Both the position numbers and the translations under genes were made by a program. The notes under the pieces were generated by a model. It saw nothing but the letters and a program-made list of their open reading frames with translations, was not told the DNA's origin and made no database searches. A DNA stretch of 44,928 nucleotides from DASPKX01 sp035627835 (GTDB lineage: Bacteria > Verrucomicrobiota > Verrucomicrobiia > Limisphaerales > SXQI01): assembly GCA_035627835.1 (NCBI GenBank), contig DASPKX010000117.1:1-44928 (forward strand), given 5' to 3'. Shown here one piece after another: positions 25,548 through 34,150 of this stretch (within the stretch, counting starts at the first letter, position 1; each line of letters opens with the position of its first letter).

Positions 25548-26893
25548 CGCCATCATTGCCGAGCGCCAGGTTTAGCAGAATCGCGCTGGCGGCGCGGCAA
25601 AAGCCATTGTCGCAGAGCACGGGCGAGGTCACCAAGGTTGTTGGAGTGGTGATTGAGTCAGAAGGGCCTTTGGCCGCGGTGGGTGATCTATGTGCGATCG
25701 AGCCGAAAGATGGGAGCAGCCGCGTCCTCGCGGAAGTGGTGGGGTTTCGAGGTGAACGGCTGGCCTTGATGCCGTTGAAGGAATGCACCGGGATTGCGCC
25801 GGGGTGCAAAGTGACCGCGCTCAATTCAAGGCTCCGCACACCGATTGGCGATAACCTTAAGGGAAGATTGCTGAACGCATTCGGCGAGCCGATTGATGAC
25901 GCTGGACCAGTTGCGGCAACGGGAACCGCCGTGACGGACGCAAAGCCCCCCCACCCTCTCAAACGGCAACGCATTCGCAAGCAGCTGCAAACTGGAATCA
26001 AAGCGCTGGACACGTTTATTCCATGCGGTGAAGGCCAGCGGCTGGGGATATTTGCCGGGAGCGGTGTTGGAAAATCCACTTTGCTGGGAATGATGGCGTC
26101 CAAAGCGGAGGCGGACGTGAACGTGATTGCGCTGATCGGGGAGCGCGGGCGCGAAGTGCGGGAGTTTCTGGAGCGGGATTTAGACGAGCAGGCCCGCCGC
26201 AAGTCGGTAATTGTGGTTGCAACATCGGACGAGCCTGCATTGGCCAGGCTGAAGGGCGCGTTCACCGCCATGACCATCGCGGAGAGCTTTCGGGATCGCG
26301 GCGCGTCAGTGCTGCTGATGATGGATTCAGTCACTCGTTTTGCGCTGGCGCAGCGGGAGATTGGCCTGGCAGCGGGAGAGCCGCCGACAACCCGAGGTTA
26401 CACCCCGTCAGTGTTCGCGTTGTTACCAAAGCTGCTTGAACGCGCGGGCCCGGGAGAGCATGGGAACATCACCGGCTTCTTCACCGTGCTCGTGGAAGGC
26501 GACGACATGAATGAACCCGTGGCGGACGCGGTCCGGTCGATTCTCGACGGGCATATCGTGCTCACGAGGTCTCTGGCCACTGAAAACCATTTTCCGGCGA
26601 TAGATGTGTTGGAAAGCATCAGCCGCCTGGAACGAGAGCTTACCGCGCCGGACCGCCAGGCGTTCGCGGCGCAAGCGAGGGAACTCCTTGCGGCGTACCG
26701 TAAGAATCGTGATTTGATCAGCATCGGCGCGTATGTCAGCGGAACAAACCCGCAAGTGGACCGGGCCATTCGCGCGCAGCCTGAGCTGAACAAGTTTTTG
26801 CGGCAGCCTGTGAGTGAGAGCCGGCCGTGCGCGGAGTCGTGGGATCTCCTTCAAGCAGCCCTGAGCGCGGCCACAATCAAACCAAGCAAATGA
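25535..26893 (+). CDS. fliI: Flagellum-specific export ATPase FliI
   Basis: This 452-residue F1-beta-like ATPase energises the flagellar type III export gate. Visible features are the N-terminal beta-barrel (GVVIESEGPLAAVGDLCAI), the nucleotide site GSGVGKST near 173-181, the conserved IGERGREVREF, Walker B LLMMDSVTRFA with REIGLAAGEPPTTRGY, and the C-terminal helical domain. Length is typical for the family. Confidence 0.97.
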   Translation: MLGLTPSLPSARFSRIALAARQKPLSQSTGEVTKVVGVVIESEGPLAAVGDLCAIEPKDGSSRVLAEVVGFRGERLALMPLKECTGIAPGCKVTALNSRLRTPIGDNLKGRLLNAFGEPIDDAGPVAATGTAVTDAKPPHPLKRQRIRKQLQTGIKALDTFIPCGEGQRLGIFAGSGVGKSTLLGMMASKAEADVNVIALIGERGREVREFLERDLDEQARRKSVIVVATSDEPALARLKGAFTAMTIAESFRDRGASVLLMMDSVTRFALAQREIGLAAGEPPTTRGYTPSVFALLPKLLERAGPGEHGNITGFFTVLVEGDDMNEPVADAVRSILDGHIVLTRSLATENHFPAIDVLESISRLERELTAPDRQAFAAQARELLAAYRKNRDLISIGAYVSGTNPQVDRAIRAQPELNKFLRQPVSESRPCAESWDLLQAALSAATIKPSK

Positions 26894-27324
26894 AAAAGTG
26901 GAAATTCACCCTTGAGCCTGTTCGGGAACATCGCATGAACCTTGAAGAGCAGGCTGCAACGAAGCTTGCTGAGGAGTTGAAAACGCTGGCGGCAGCGAGC
27001 GAAGAGGTGCGCCGGGTGCGCGAGCAAGCGCTGCTACTCGCGACCCGGTGCGCGCAGGAAAGCCAGGTGGACTCGAAGACCCTCCAGCAATGGTGCGAGT
27101 TTCACCAACTGATGCAGGAGCGGCTGCAACGAGCCTTGGCTCGGGAGAAGCAAGCGGGCGCAGCTTGCGAGACCGCGCGCGCTCGCTGGATGCAGGCGCG
27201 CATGGATAAGGAAGCTGTCGAGAAGATACGCGAAACGCATCTTCGCGCGCACGCCGCGGCTTGCCTGGCGCAGGAGCAACAGGTTTTGGACGAGTTCCGC
27301 AATGACATCAAGGAGGCAGCGTGA
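26890..27324 (+). CDS. fliJ: Flagellar export protein FliJ
   Basis: FliJ is the coiled-coil stalk of the export ATPase complex. From the ATG at 26890 (ATGA overlap with the fliI stop) the protein is 144 residues and nearly all coiled coil. It begins with the typical KKWKFTLEPVREHRMNLEEQ. The longer open frame from 26827 would add 21 residues unlike FliJ, so I use the internal ATG. Confidence 0.88.
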   Translation: MKKWKFTLEPVREHRMNLEEQAATKLAEELKTLAAASEEVRRVREQALLLATRCAQESQVDSKTLQQWCEFHQLMQERLQRALAREKQAGAACETARARWMQARMDKEAVEKIRETHLRAHAAACLAQEQQVLDEFRNDIKEAA

Positions 27325-27905
27325 AGCGGCTTCTCACTTCTCCCGTTCTTTCCACCTTTATCGGCGCGGCCACATTTTTCGGCACGTTGACGCTGATGGT
27401 CTCGCGCCAGGCAGAGCAGCAAGCCCATGCGGCCGCGCAAGTTAAGCCAGAGATCCCGGTGTGGAATCCGAGCAACCCGGAGATTGACAAGCTGGTGAGT
27501 GAACTCAAGACCGAGAGGCAGGCGCTGGAAAAACGGCGCAAGGAAATCGACGCGGTCGCCGAGCAGTTCAAGGCGCAGCGGATTGAGCTGAACGACGCGA
27601 TGCAGCGCGTGCAGCAGCTCCAGGCGGAGCTGGACAAGCAAATCGTGCAGGTAAAGGCGGACGAGATCCCCAACTTGAAGAAGCAGGCGAAGATCTACGC
27701 CAGCATGGCTCCGGAGTCCGCCGCGCAGATCCTGAACGAGATGGAGGACAGCGCGATTGTGAAGCTGCTGGCTTCCATGAAGGAAGATGAGTCCGCCCAG
27801 ATTCTTGAAAGCCTTCTGAAAGTGGACGCAGGCGCGGCAAAGCGGGCCGCTGAGTTGTCCGATCAGCTACGACGATACCTCGCGCCGAAGGCAGCGAAGA
27901 AATGA
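27321..27905 (+). CDS. motE: MotE-like flagellar protein (MgtE N-domain fold)
   Basis: This 194-residue membrane protein has one N-terminal membrane helix (about 8-30), a periplasmic coiled coil (50-110) and a C-terminal MgtE-N-like helical domain, KIYASMAPESAAQILNEMEDSAIVKLLASMKEDESAQILESL (about 120-165). This matches MotE-type proteins, which lie between fliJ and fliK in many clusters and act as chaperone or stator accessory of the motor. It overlaps fliJ and fliK by 4 nt each. Confidence 0.8.
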   Translation: MKRLLTSPVLSTFIGAATFFGTLTLMVSRQAEQQAHAAAQVKPEIPVWNPSNPEIDKLVSELKTERQALEKRRKEIDAVAEQFKAQRIELNDAMQRVQQLQAELDKQIVQVKADEIPNLKKQAKIYASMAPESAAQILNEMEDSAIVKLLASMKEDESAQILESLLKVDAGAAKRAAELSDQLRRYLAPKAAKK

Positions 27906-28906
27906 CAACCAACACGCCGGCTCCTGCATTGGCAGGATGTACGCCGGGCTTAGTAGGTTCGCCGGAACTCCCCTCCCCGGCTGCGGGAGAAAGTGCGTTG
28001 TTCGTTTTGCCGGATTTCCTGCCCGCGGCGACAACCACTGACGCAAGCGAAACCAAACGCGCGGATTCCAAGGAAGCCGCAGCGCCAACAGGTGAAGGGG
28101 TGATCATCCTGGATGGCTCCCTTGCGACAGCTCACCTGGCGCTTCTACACGCCCAACTTCCTGAACCCCTGCCAGCCGCGCCCGCCCCACCCCGTGAGAT
28201 CAATGCGCCCGAAATTGTGCCGTGCAAAAGCGCTTTGAAGCCGGACAGGAAAGCAGGACGAATGGACGTGGAAGACCAAAGCGCCAGGGACATTCAACCC
28301 GATGGCACGCCTGCTGCTCAACAGCAGGAAGACATGAGTTTCCGCACTGACCAAGCCGAATTTGCCGCTCTACCTGAGCCGCACACGCCATCGCAGCCGG
28401 AAAGAATTGCCGCGGCGGATGTGACAGCTCCGGTTGCGGGGGTTGAGGCCGGGGCCACGGAAGTCCACGGACCGGAAGAAGCGGCAGCGATAGAAGCGCC
28501 CTACACGGATCCAACACGCTCGGATCTTTTGAACTCGATGCGGGAGCAAGCCCTTCTTATTCGGCAAATCGGCGGCTCGAAGGTTGATGTTCGCATCCCC
28601 ACATCGGACGGCGGAGATCTGCGATTGGAGCTTACCCGAACAGAAGCCCTTGTTGAAGTGACGGCCACCTGCAGCGACGCGCATCGCAATGAGCTGAGCG
28701 CCCATTGGCTGGAACTGAAAGCCACCCTGGCTCAGGAAGGGATCATTTTGAAAGAACTGAGAAGCGGGTCGGAAGCAGGAAGCGAAGACTCGCGCGGTGG
28801 GCGCAATGGCAACAGAGACCACCGTGACGAAGATCCCAGTGAACCTGACGCGCCAGCCGCCACCTTTGAGGCCGCGCTGAGCGCGCGCTGGCAAAAATGG
28901 GCATAA
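27902..28906 (+). CDS. fliK: Flagellar hook-length control protein FliK
   Basis: FliK measures hook length and switches export specificity. The 334-residue protein has a long Pro/Ala/Glu-rich N-terminal part (1-200) and a C-terminal hook-control domain: VDVRIPTSDGGDLRLELTRTEALVEVTATCSDAHRNEL ... LKATLAQEGIILKELRS (about 225-285). It is followed by a charged Gly/Asp-rich tail. The low-complexity N-terminus and the position before flgD support the call. Confidence 0.78.
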   Translation: MTTNTPAPALAGCTPGLVGSPELPSPAAGESALFVLPDFLPAATTTDASETKRADSKEAAAPTGEGVIILDGSLATAHLALLHAQLPEPLPAAPAPPREINAPEIVPCKSALKPDRKAGRMDVEDQSARDIQPDGTPAAQQQEDMSFRTDQAEFAALPEPHTPSQPERIAAADVTAPVAGVEAGATEVHGPEEAAAIEAPYTDPTRSDLLNSMREQALLIRQIGGSKVDVRIPTSDGGDLRLELTRTEALVEVTATCSDAHRNELSAHWLELKATLAQEGIILKELRSGSEAGSEDSRGGRNGNRDHRDEDPSEPDAPAATFEAALSARWQKWA

Positions 28907-28910
28907 ATTT

Positions 28911-29345
28911 ATGGCGACGATTCCTCCAGTGAGTTCAGCGACAACAACGGACAGCAACAGCGCTGCCCGGGTGCCGACGAAAACGATGGCTCAGGATGAT
29001 TTCCTGAAAGTGTTGATAACTCAGATGACCACTCAGGATCCACTGAACCCCGTTAAAGACGCAGATTTTATGGGCCAAATGGCGCAGTTCAGCGCGCTTG
29101 AGCAAACGCGAGCAATGGGCCAGGAGATCTCACTATTGCGCGGTGACCAGGAGCGCCTCCAGGCAAGCGCCCTGCTTGGCCACACGGTCGCCACGCGAGG
29201 CGAGGGCGATTCAATCCTGACCGGGACGGTGGATGCGATCGTCTTGGAGGATGGCGCGCCGAAGCTCCTTGTGAACAACAACACCTACTCACTTTCTGAA
29301 GTGATCCGCGTCAATCGGAACTTCGAACCAGAAGCAACAGTATGA
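28911..29345 (+). CDS. flgD: Flagellar hook assembly scaffold FlgD
   Basis: FlgD is the cap that guides hook polymerisation. The 144-residue protein has the hallmark DDFLKVLITQMTTQDPLNPVKDADFMGQMAQFSALEQ (about 28-64), followed by a short tail with ALLGHTVATRG and a TVDAIVLEDGAPKLLVNNNTYSLSEV strand pattern. It lacks the larger C-terminal Ig-like extension of the enterobacterial protein (about 230 residues). It overlaps flgE by 4 nt. Confidence 0.94.
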   Translation: MATIPPVSSATTTDSNSAARVPTKTMAQDDFLKVLITQMTTQDPLNPVKDADFMGQMAQFSALEQTRAMGQEISLLRGDQERLQASALLGHTVATRGEGDSILTGTVDAIVLEDGAPKLLVNNNTYSLSEVIRVNRNFEPEATV

Positions 29346-30169
29346 TTCGTTCATTAACATCGGGGGTTAGCGGGCTTCAGCAGCATCAAGTGAAGCTCGA
29401 TGTGATCGGCAATAACATCGCTAATGCGAACACCGTTGCCTTTAAGGGCGGACGAACAGAGTTCGAAGATGCCTTCAGCCAGTCATTGGATGAGCAGACG
29501 CAAATTGGCTCAGGCGTGACCACTGGGTCTGTGACGAACCTGTTTTCGCAGGGCACCGTCACGAAGACGGGGCGGCCCGATGATATGGCAGTCGCTGGCG
29601 AGGGCTTCTTCGTCGTGCGCAACCCGCAAACGGGCGAGGAGTTCGTGACGCGCGCAGGAGACTTCAGGCGCAGCTCGGATGGCTATTTAACCACCGGGAA
29701 TGGCTACCGATTGCAGGGATTCACCAACGCAGACATGAGCGCCAGGGGCGATATCCGAATCACAGCGGAAGAAGCGCCAGCCGGGGCAGCCGCGAACGCG
29801 ACTGTTGCAGCCTACAATGTGGAGGGGGACGGCCGAATCCGCATCACGCTCAATGACGGGACAAAGTACTATCGCGGACAGGTGTTGTTGCAGAGCTTCA
29901 GCAATCCAAACGCGCTGAGGAAAGAGGGCAACAATCTCTATTCTGGAATCGCGAATGCAGGACCGCTGGGCGGGGCTGCTCCGGAATCGCGCGCACCGGG
30001 CAGCAACGGCCTCGGCTCGATTGCTTTTGAACACCTGGAAATGAGCAACGTGGATCTCACCGGAGAGTTCGCCTCGCTCATCAGCACACAGAGAGGGTTC
30101 CAGGCGAACGCCCGGATCATCACCACCTCAGACGAAATTCTTCAGGAAATAGTGAACCTGAAACGGTAG
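29342..30169 (+). CDS. flgE: Flagellar hook protein FlgE (short form)
   Basis: The 275-residue protein has the FlgE N-terminus (SLTSGVSGLQQHQVKLDVIGNNIANANTVAFKGGRTEFEDAFSQ), the central FFVVRNPQTGEEFVTRAGDF ... DGYLTTGNGYRLQGF, and the C-terminal DLTGEFASLISTQRGFQANARIITTSDEILQEIVNL. Its place after flgD and the C-terminus favour FlgE over FlgF or FlgG. It is much shorter than the roughly 400 residues of enterobacterial FlgE, so the outer D2 domain must be small. It overlaps flgD by 4 nt. Confidence 0.87.
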   Translation: MIRSLTSGVSGLQQHQVKLDVIGNNIANANTVAFKGGRTEFEDAFSQSLDEQTQIGSGVTTGSVTNLFSQGTVTKTGRPDDMAVAGEGFFVVRNPQTGEEFVTRAGDFRRSSDGYLTTGNGYRLQGFTNADMSARGDIRITAEEAPAGAAANATVAAYNVEGDGRIRITLNDGTKYYRGQVLLQSFSNPNALRKEGNNLYSGIANAGPLGGAAPESRAPGSNGLGSIAFEHLEMSNVDLTGEFASLISTQRGFQANARIITTSDEILQEIVNLKR

Positions 30170-30172
30170 TTT

Positions 30173-30715
30173 ATGGCCTCAAAAACCGAATCACCCTCAG
30201 AAGCGGAGAAGCAGCCGGCCGCAGCCAGCGGCGGAGGTCTCAAGACCTTCCTGCCACTAATCGCGAACATCGTTTTGATGCCAGCCCTGGCTTTTGGTGT
30301 CGCGCATTTCTACCTCCTGCCGAAGTTGCAAGGGGCCAAGGCCGGGCAGGAAAGCGCTGGAGAAGCGAAGTCGAACGATTCCCACGCCAAGCCGGCAAAA
30401 GGGGGGAAGGCAAAGTTTACGGCGCCGTTGGGCGGGAAGGTGCTTGTGAATGTTGCGGGCACCGCGGGCACACGCTACCTGGTTGCCAACTTGACGCTCG
30501 TCAGCGGCGATCAAGAAATCAAAAGCCTGGTGGAAACGCACGATGCGGAATTACGCGATGCTGCGGCAGGCGTCCTGGCTTCGAAGACCATTCAAGACCT
30601 CGAGAAGCCGGAGATGCGGAACATCATCCGCACGGAATTGATCGGCGTCTTTAATGACATTCTCGGGAAAGAAATTCTACGAGAGATCTACCTAACCGAG
30701 TTTGCAATTCAATAA
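30173..30715 (+). CDS. fliL: Flagellar basal-body-associated protein FliL
   Basis: FliL surrounds the stator in the inner membrane and supports torque. The 180-residue protein has a short cytoplasmic tail, one membrane helix (about 25-48), a Lys/Ala-rich linker and the periplasmic FliL domain (VLVNVAGTAGTRYLVANLTLVSGD ... ELRDAAAGVLASKTIQDLE ... IRTELIGVFNDIL ... IYLTEFAIQ). It starts 3 nt after flgE. Confidence 0.93.
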   Translation: MASKTESPSEAEKQPAAASGGGLKTFLPLIANIVLMPALAFGVAHFYLLPKLQGAKAGQESAGEAKSNDSHAKPAKGGKAKFTAPLGGKVLVNVAGTAGTRYLVANLTLVSGDQEIKSLVETHDAELRDAAAGVLASKTIQDLEKPEMRNIIRTELIGVFNDILGKEILREIYLTEFAIQ

Positions 30716-30716
30716 C

Positions 30717-31676
30717 ATGAACGGCACGGATTTAATCGACAGCGGGTCAATCACGGCATTTCCGGGCGCCGCCGTGGCGCCGGATACCCGGCCACGCGAG
30801 GCGAGACCCGCGAGGCGACTGGATTTCCGGAACAAAGTGGCTTTTTCGGAGCGGCACCAGCGCATGCTCCGCCAGGAGCATGACGATTTCGCCAATTCGC
30901 TGGCCGCTTTGCTCTCGATCTTTCTGCGCACGGAGTTTGGGCTGCAGGTGACCTCGATGGAAACCGCGCCTTTCGAACAATTCGCCTCGTCGCTCACCCA
31001 GGCCTCGCACTTGGTGCTGTTTAAAACGGATACTGCCGCGCCGACATCCATCTTTGAGATTTCACCGCGGCTGGCGCTCAGTTTTGTTGACCGGCTCCTG
31101 GGTGGGCCGGGCAAGGCGCAGGACGCGGCGAGAGAATTGACGTCGATTGAGGTCTCGCTTCTGGAGCAGGTTGTTCAGCTTTTTATTAACGAGTGGTGCA
31201 ACCATTGGGCTAAAGACCGGTTCAAACCCACCATTGTTGGGCATGAAACCAATCCGCTGTTTTTGCGCACTTCAAGCCCTGAAACAACAACGTTCATTCT
31301 TCACCTAGAAGTTACGTTCGGAGAATGCGTCGAGCAGGTGCATTTAGCGTTCCCCTACCCTGCGGTTGAATCCGCTGTTGGGGAGGCAGCGCCGCCGGCC
31401 GCCCCAAGCTCGACCGGCGCGCAACGCGGCTCGACGATTGCCTGGCGGCCTGAACTGGACTCGATTGAGGTGCCGCTGAGCGCGGAATGGCAGATCAACA
31501 ATTGCCCGGCGCGTGAAGTGGCCGCTTTGAATGTCGGGGACGTGCTTTACCTTGAGGAGGCCACGGTGGAGGAAGTGATCGTTCGCGTCAGCGCGTTGGA
31601 GAAGTTCTCAGGCCGCCTTGGAATTCAGAACAACCGCCGGGCTGTTCAAATAACCTCGCTTCAGCAAGCAGCATGA
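30717..31676 (+). CDS. fliM: Flagellar motor switch protein FliM
   Basis: This is the C-ring protein of 319 residues from the ATG at 30717; an upstream TTG at 30702 inside fliL is less likely. The CheC-like middle domain is visible (HQRMLRQEHDDFANSLAALLSIFLRTEFG ... LALSFVDRLLGGPG ... LTSIEVSLLEQVVQLFINEW) and the C-terminal SpoA domain (EVPLSAEWQINNCPAREVAALNVGDVL). The N-terminus lacks the usual CheY-binding motif (EIDALL-like). It overlaps fliN by 4 nt. Confidence 0.93.
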   Translation: MNGTDLIDSGSITAFPGAAVAPDTRPREARPARRLDFRNKVAFSERHQRMLRQEHDDFANSLAALLSIFLRTEFGLQVTSMETAPFEQFASSLTQASHLVLFKTDTAAPTSIFEISPRLALSFVDRLLGGPGKAQDAARELTSIEVSLLEQVVQLFINEWCNHWAKDRFKPTIVGHETNPLFLRTSSPETTTFILHLEVTFGECVEQVHLAFPYPAVESAVGEAAPPAAPSSTGAQRGSTIAWRPELDSIEVPLSAEWQINNCPAREVAALNVGDVLYLEEATVEEVIVRVSALEKFSGRLGIQNNRRAVQITSLQQAA

Positions 31677-31921
31677 ACAACAACACAACGCCTCCAAATC
31701 TCAATTTGCTCCTGGATGTGCCGGTGGCAGTCACCGTTGAGCTTGGCTCATGCACGCTTCCAATGCGGGAGGTGCTGCAGCTAGCCGTGGGATCGGTGAT
31801 CCAACTGGAAACGCCGCCGGACGCGCCAGTGGAAGTCCGGGTGAACAACCGAAGGATCGCCAAAGGTGAAGTGGTGGTGGTGGATAACCGCTACGGCATC
31901 AAAATCACGGAACTCGCGTGA
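31673..31921 (+). CDS. fliN: Flagellar motor switch protein FliN
   Basis: The 82-residue SpoA-domain protein forms the lower C-ring with FliM. It has LLLDVPVAVTVELGSCTLPMREVLQLAVGSVIQLE and the ending VNNRRIAKGEVVVVDNRYGIKITEL. It is the minimal form, without the N-terminal extension seen in some FliN or the CheC part of FliY. It overlaps the GTG of fliO. Confidence 0.96.
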   Translation: MNNNTTPPNLNLLLDVPVAVTVELGSCTLPMREVLQLAVGSVIQLETPPDAPVEVRVNNRRIAKGEVVVVDNRYGIKITELA

Positions 31922-32352
31922 AGCTGAAAGCCGTTATTGCAGTGATGCTCTTTGGTGTTCTTAGCGCCGGCGCCGCCGAACCCCGCGCTCTGGCGACCGC
32001 GCCGGGATCCGGTTTGGGCGAAGCGGCCATGCGGCTCACAGGCGCGCTGTTGATTGTCGTCGCGATGTTGTTTGCGGCGCTCCGTTTCTTAAAGGGCTCT
32101 CGGTGGGTTCAGAGGGCGCAAGCGGCACGGCAGGGGCTGCAAATCGTCGAATCAAAGTCGCTGGGAGTGCGGCAGAGTGTTGTGGTGGTTGGGTATGGGC
32201 AGCAACGGTTCCTGGTCGGCGCCGGCCCCCAAGGAATGACGATGCTCACCGCCTTGCCGGACGCCCCCGCGCCGAAACCAGAAGCTCAAGCAGCGCCGGA
32301 AGAACCGCCTGCATTTGGCGAAATGCTCCTGCGGGCCATTCAGCAGCGTTGA
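31918..32352 (+). CDS. fliO: Flagellar biosynthesis protein FliO
   Basis: FliO helps assemble the FliP ring of the export gate. This 144-residue product has a signal-like segment (1-20), one membrane helix (LTGALLIVVAMLFAALRFL, about 42-60) and the FliO domain (LQIVESKSLGVRQSVVVVGYGQQRFLVG). The start is GTG and overlaps the fliN stop (GTGA). Confidence 0.85.
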   Translation: MKLKAVIAVMLFGVLSAGAAEPRALATAPGSGLGEAAMRLTGALLIVVAMLFAALRFLKGSRWVQRAQAARQGLQIVESKSLGVRQSVVVVGYGQQRFLVGAGPQGMTMLTALPDAPAPKPEAQAAPEEPPAFGEMLLRAIQQR

Positions 32353-32353
32353 T

Positions 32354-33121
32354 ATGATTCGCCACCCACGCTTCGCCTCTGCCTGGATCGTCGCCTTGGC
32401 CTTGCTGGGGTTGTCCGGAAGCACGTTGGCAGCCGATTCACTGGTTCCATTTAAGCTGAACCTCGGACTTGAATCCGCGCAGCAGCCGCAGGATCTGGAT
32501 GCCTCGATCAAAATCCTTTTCGCGATCACGCTCCTCTCACTGGCTCCGTCAATTATCCTCCTGATGACAAGCTTCACCAGGATCGTGATCGTGCTTTCTT
32601 TTGTGCGCTCCGCGTTGTCGTTGCAAGGGACGCCCGCAAATCAAATCCTGATCGGCCTCTCGCTCTTCATGACGTTTTTCGTGATGGAACCGGTTTGGTC
32701 CGAGATCAACCGCACCGCACTGCAGCCTTACAAAACCCAGACCATAACCAGCGAGCAAGCGATGGCAGCGGCTGCGCAACCCATTAGGAAGTTCATGCTC
32801 GCGCAGACGCGCCCCAAAGATGTGGAAATGTTTGCTTCCTTTGTCGCGACTGATGCGACGAGCCCGTCTGACCTTCCGCTGAAGGTGGTTATCCCTTCAT
32901 TCATCATAAGCGAACTGCGGACTGCGTTCCAAATGGGCTTCCTGTTGTTCATCCCGTTCATCCTGATTGATCTGATCGTCTCCACCGCGTTGATGAGCAT
33001 GGGCATGATGATGATGCAGCCTGCGACCATTTCGCTCCCGTTGAAGCTGCTGTTGTTCGTGCTGGTGGATGGCTGGAGCCTAATCACCCGGTCACTGCTG
33101 CAGAGCTTCGCCGTGACATGA
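32354..33121 (+). CDS. fliP: Flagellar export-gate protein FliP
   Basis: The start ATG at 32354, just after the fliO stop, gives 255 residues with a cleavable signal peptide (ALLGLSGSTLAA), as in other FliP. Conserved features include LSLAPSIILLMTSFTRIVIVLSFVRSAL, PANQILIGLSLFMTFFVM and FIISELRTAFQMGFLLFIPFILIDLIVSTALMSMGMMMM. It forms the core of the export gate with FliQ and FliR. It overlaps fliQ by 4 nt. Confidence 0.97.
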   Translation: MIRHPRFASAWIVALALLGLSGSTLAADSLVPFKLNLGLESAQQPQDLDASIKILFAITLLSLAPSIILLMTSFTRIVIVLSFVRSALSLQGTPANQILIGLSLFMTFFVMEPVWSEINRTALQPYKTQTITSEQAMAAAAQPIRKFMLAQTRPKDVEMFASFVATDATSPSDLPLKVVIPSFIISELRTAFQMGFLLFIPFILIDLIVSTALMSMGMMMMQPATISLPLKLLLFVLVDGWSLITRSLLQSFAVT

Positions 33122-33387
33122 GCCCGGAACTTGCCATTGAGGTTCTGCAAGCGCTCATCTGGCAGGCGGTGTCGCTCTCCGCGCCGATCTTAGTGACTGC
33201 AATGGGCATTGGGTTATCGATCAGCCTTGTGCAAACGGTGACATCGATCCACGAGCAGACTCTTTCGTTTGTGCCGAAGGTCGCGGCAATTGCGGGGACG
33301 GTGGCCCTGGCGTTGCCATGGATTGTGAGAACGCTGATGCAGTTCACGATCATGCTCATCGAGCGCATACCCGACATGGCACGGTGA
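33118..33387 (+). CDS. fliQ: Flagellar export-gate protein FliQ
   Basis: This 89-residue protein has two membrane helices and the family pattern EVLQALIWQAVSLSAPILVTAMGIGLSISLVQTVTSIHEQTLSFVPKVAAI. Length is typical. The ATG overlaps the fliP stop. Confidence 0.97.
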   Translation: MSPELAIEVLQALIWQAVSLSAPILVTAMGIGLSISLVQTVTSIHEQTLSFVPKVAAIAGTVALALPWIVRTLMQFTIMLIERIPDMAR

Positions 33388-33388
33388 T

Positions 33389-34150
33389 ATGCCTGAACTG
33401 ACGCCATGGCTGATCGTGTTTGTGCGTGTCAGCGCCTTGTTCGCAGTCTTTCCCGTTATCTCGACAACGCACGTTCCAATCATGTTGCGCACGGCGCTGG
33501 CAGCACTGGCATCCGCTCTCACAGCCACAGCATTGCCTCCGATGAGCGCAACGCACGCCCCGGTCAGCGATCTGCTCCTTATCTGTCTGACGGAGGCATG
33601 CATTGGACTGCTGCTCGGATTCATCTCGCGCTTCGTGTTTCACGCGGCAGAAATGGCCGGGAGCATTATCGCCAATGAACTCGCGCTCACCTCCGCATTT
33701 GCGCTGAACCCCGGGTCGGGCGGGATGTTGCCTGTGCCCGGGGTGATGCTGCATTGGCTCGGAACCGCGCTGTTCTTTTCGCTGAACCTGCATGCATGGC
33801 TGTTCCTGGGCATTCGCAAGTCCTACGACGTTTTAGCGCCTGGCGGGGCGCATCTTTCGACGGAGCTTGCGGAAAGCGTCCTCGCGTTGTCCGGCAGGAT
33901 CTTCGTGGTGGCCTTGCAAATGGCTGCGCCAATCCTCGCGCTTTCATTTGTGGTGAGCCTGGTCTTTGCGTTTCTCGCCCGAATGATTCCGCAGATGAAC
34001 GTGTTCTCAGAGAGTTTCCCCTTCAGGATCTTCGCAGGAATGATGGTGTTTGGCTCGACATGCAGCGTGATGGCCCAGCACCTGATGAATTATCTCAACC
34101 GCATCCCGCAGGATTTCCAACGGATCCTGCACCTGCTGGCAGCGCAATGA
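33389..34150 (+). CDS. fliR: Flagellar export-gate protein FliR
   Basis: The 253-residue polytopic membrane protein matches FliR: LIVFVRVSALFAVFPVIST, a conserved loop with EACIGLLLGFISRFVFHAAEMAGSIIANELALT, and ILALSFVVSLVFAFLARMIPQMNVFSESFPFRIFAGMMVF. It contributes one subunit to the FliP5-Q4-R1 gate. It overlaps flhB by 4 nt. Confidence 0.97.
   Translation: MPELTPWLIVFVRVSALFAVFPVISTTHVPIMLRTALAALASALTATALPPMSATHAPVSDLLLICLTEACIGLLLGFISRFVFHAAEMAGSIIANELALTSAFALNPGSGGMLPVPGVMLHWLGTALFFSLNLHAWLFLGIRKSYDVLAPGGAHLSTELAESVLALSGRIFVVALQMAAPILALSFVVSLVFAFLARMIPQMNVFSESFPFRIFAGMMVFGSTCSVMAQHLMNYLNRIPQDFQRILHLLAAQ

Noticed and set aside
33754..34146. N-terminal extension of flhB
   Set aside because: It lies in another frame of fliR; the ATG at 34147 gives a normal FlhB start and a 4-nt overlap with fliR.
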